A DNA stretch of 11,707 nt from Nitrososphaerota archaeon (GTDB taxonomy: Archaea > Thermoproteota > Nitrososphaeria > Nitrososphaerales > Gagatemarchaeaceae), in the NCBI GenBank assembly GCA_016200025.1, contig JACQFO010000005.1:1-11707 (forward strand), written 5' to 3'. Numbering within the stretch: position 1 is the stretch's first letter; every line of letters begins with the position of its first letter. Of the stretch, positions 9,984 through 11,707 are shown one piece after another. A program made the position numbers and the translations under genes. Below the pieces are notes generated by a model, which worked only from the letters and a program-made list of their open reading frames with translations, made no database searches and was not told the DNA's origin.

Positions 9984-11707
9984 CGCCCGGTGCTTCTATG
10001 GTCGATTCGCCCCCGGACTTCCTGACCCGGAATATTTGGTCCGCGAAACTCTCGAGCTCCTTATCGTGCGACACTATAATCACCTGAGGGCACCCCAGGT
10101 CGTCGAGGACCTCCCTTACGTTCCCCAGCTGCTCCCTGCTGAACCCGTCCGTGGGCTCGTCGAGAATGAGGAGGTCCGAACGCATCCCTGCCGAGACCCT
10201 CTGGGCCATCGAGTTCAGGGCGAGCCTGTATGCCAGGGCCACGCTCGTCCTCTCCCCTCCGCTCAGGTACCCTACATCCTGTTCGTAGCCGCCCTGCGTG
10301 ACCGTCGGACTGAAGTCGTCCGCGATTCTGACCTCCTTGTCGGGGTCGTCCACGAGCATCGAGAACCACTTCTGAAACAGGGCCCCAAAGTCCTGGTTGA
10401 TGGTCGCGAGCACGGAGCGTTCTATCAGCTCCACGGTGGGGACGAAGTACCCGTTCAACCAGACCTCGTCCTCCGCCAGCGCCGCCCTCTTGGTCGCGGC
10501 CCTTTCCTTCGCCGCAATCTCCTCTCTGAGCTTGACCTTCAGGTCTGCTGAATGGCTCATCCTCTCTACGACTCCCGCAATCCTGTCCCTCGTTTTCCGA
10601 AGGGTCTCCTCGGCCTGTCTGATTCCCTTGTCCGTCTGGGCCAGGCCGGCAGAAACCTCCTCCAGGCGTCCGATCTCCGTTCCGAGCTCCTTCAGCCTCG
10701 TCGAGGCTTCTTGCATCTTCCTCTTTGCAGCCTCCTTCCCCTTCTTCCCCCTCGTCAGGCTCTTCGACATCCTGTCCCTTTCCTTTCCCTTTTCTACGGC
10801 TTGTTGCTTCGCGACTGCGAATTCCTCCGCGGCCTCCCGGTCGTGCCTCAGCCGGTCGAGTTCCCCCTCGGCCCTCTCTAGCTCTACGGAGGCGTGCTTC
10901 CTCTCCTCGTCCTTCGCCGCCATCCTGCGTCCGAAGTCGTGCGCCTCGACGGGTCTGTCGCAGACCGGGCAGATGCCCTTCTCCATGATCGTCCCGTAGT
11001 CCTCCAACTTCGCCTTTATCGTGGCCTTCACAGCCGTCAACCTCTTCACCTCCGATTCGGCCTTCCTCTCCTCTGCTTTCAGTTGTGCCACTGTCCTCCT
11101 CCCAGGCGCCCTCTTGGCCTTCGGCCCCTCGAGCTCCTCGTCGAGCGTGGAAATCCTCTCCTCCAAATCTGCAATCTCCTCCTCAAAGTCCGAAACCTCT
11201 CCTTCACCCGCCCTCAACACCCCCTCCAGCATCCTCGCCTCCGTACGGGACTTTTCCAGACCGACCCTGTCCGCCTGGAGCTTCTCCCTCCGAGCCTTGA
11301 GCGCATCCAGCGCCGACTCGGATTCCGCCTCCGACGCGCGAAGCGATTCCACCGCCGTGCCCTGCCTCTCCTCGTCCTTCGCTATCTCTTCGAGCTCGGC
11401 GCGCAGCTTCTCCGCTCCCCTTCCCAGCCCGTCCAGCTCCCTTACGTCGCCCCTGATCTCCCTCCCGACCTCGGCTGCGTTCTCTGCCGCGGTCTTGTAG
11501 TCCTCCACCCGAAACGCCCTGAGGAGGGTCTGCAGTCGGATGTCCGGGGTCATCGAAAGGACCTCCTTCATCGCCTCCTGCGGCGTATACACCGCATACC
11601 TGAAGATCAGACTCTGAGCCTTGGGGTCGGGCGCCTCGTTGAATTCGAGCACTTCGAGGACCCTCTCCTTCAACTCCCTCGGCGAGAGGTTGAGCGTCTC
11701 TCCGGGG
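9976..11707 (-). CDS. rad50: Rad50-like DNA repair ATPase, N-terminus beyond the window
   Basis: The reverse-strand frame stays open to the right edge, so the first codons and the Walker A site are missing. The visible 576 residues begin in the N-terminal lobe (FRYAVYTPQEAM, typical of archaeal Rad50). Two coiled-coil arms follow, flanking a zinc hook CPVCDRP with Cys codons at 10969-10971 and 10960-10962. The C-terminal lobe has the ABC signature YLSGGERTSVALAYRLALN (about 10215-10275), Walker B DLLILDEPTDGFS (about 10143-10180) and the H-loop VIIVSHDKELE (about 10050-10081). Rad50 works with Mre11 to bind, tether and process DNA ends; mre11 is not in this window and may lie beyond the edge. 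From the visible part I estimate about 690 residues in full, shorter than the roughly 880 of Pyrococcus Rad50, so the coiled coil is short. The TTG at 11673 is internal, not the start. Confidence 0.93.
   Translation of the reverse strand, partial: PGETLNLSPRELKERVLEVLEFNEAPDPKAQSLIFRYAVYTPQEAMKEVLSMTPDIRLQTLLRAFRVEDYKTAAENAAEVGREIRGDVRELDGLGRGAEKLRAELEEIAKDEERQGTAVESLRASEAESESALDALKARREKLQADRVGLEKSRTEARMLEGVLRAGEGEVSDFEEEIADLEERISTLDEELEGPKAKRAPGRRTVAQLKAEERKAESEVKRLTAVKATIKAKLEDYGTIMEKGICPVCDRPVEAHDFGRRMAAKDEERKHASVELERAEGELDRLRHDREAAEEFAVAKQQAVEKGKERDRMSKSLTRGKKGKEAAKRKMQEASTRLKELGTEIGRLEEVSAGLAQTDKGIRQAEETLRKTRDRIAGVVERMSHSADLKVKLREEIAAKERAATKRAALAEDEVWLNGYFVPTVELIERSVLATINQDFGALFQKWFSMLVDDPDKEVRIADDFSPTVTQGGYEQDVGYLSGGERTSVALAYRLALNSMAQRVSAGMRSDLLILDEPTDGFSREQLGNVREVLDDLGCPQVIIVSHDKELESFADQIFRVRKSGGESTIEAPGAR

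Noticed and set aside
11671..11673. TTG at 11673 as start of the Rad50-like gene
   Set aside because: The frame stays open to the window edge and the upstream residues (GETLNLSPREL) continue the Rad50 lobe, so the true start lies outside.

Overview
The window looks like a gene-dense, GC-rich archaeal chromosome segment. The main evidence is its gene families: an Nre-family DNA repair protein with a C-terminal PCNA-binding motif, an archaeal-type Rad50, an AlaX tRNA-editing protein, a DUF4443 winged-helix protein and a TIGR03617-like F420-dependent oxidoreductase. TATA-like boxes about 27-36 nt upstream of most start codons, with few convincing Shine-Dalgarno sequences, point the same way. The combination suggests Thermoproteota in the broad sense, possibly a Nitrososphaeria-type lineage. 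The placement below Archaea is an inference. No plasmid, phage, insertion sequence, CRISPR, rRNA or tRNA was recognised.

Layout from left to right: a HIT-family protein cut by the left edge (-); a 52-residue zinc-ribbon protein (+); a small HExxHH metallopeptidase-like protein (-); a gene-poor stretch of about 290 bp; a two-gene unit on the minus strand with an ECF-type S component followed by a membrane-anchored DUF4430 (transcobalamin-like) surface protein; a DUF4443 regulator (+); a DUF59/MIP18-like Fe-S assembly protein (-); a COMT-type O-methyltransferase (+); an F420-type luciferase-like oxidoreductase (-); an EamA/DMT transporter with a coupled unknown gene (+); a 58-residue zinc-binding protein (+) behind an unexplained leader; a split-barrel (F420/FMN) protein, AlaX and Nre in line on the minus strand; a DedA/VTT membrane protein (+); and a Rad50-like ATPase (-) running off the right edge.

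Organisation is very compact. All five convergent gene pairs meet with stop codons between 11 bp overlapped and 2 bp apart. Divergent pairs are separated by about 60-100 bp carrying one or two TATA-like boxes. Many genes seem to start leaderless or nearly so, and an unusual share have TTG or GTG starts that sit where the promoter predicts.

Most genes are housekeeping: repair (Nre, Rad50), translation quality control (AlaX), Fe-S assembly (DUF59) and F420-linked redox chemistry. The best candidate for a less described system is the ECF S component paired with the DUF4430 surface protein, a plausible corrinoid or other micronutrient uptake module. Two short zinc-binding proteins with non-ATG starts would be easy for standard annotation to miss.
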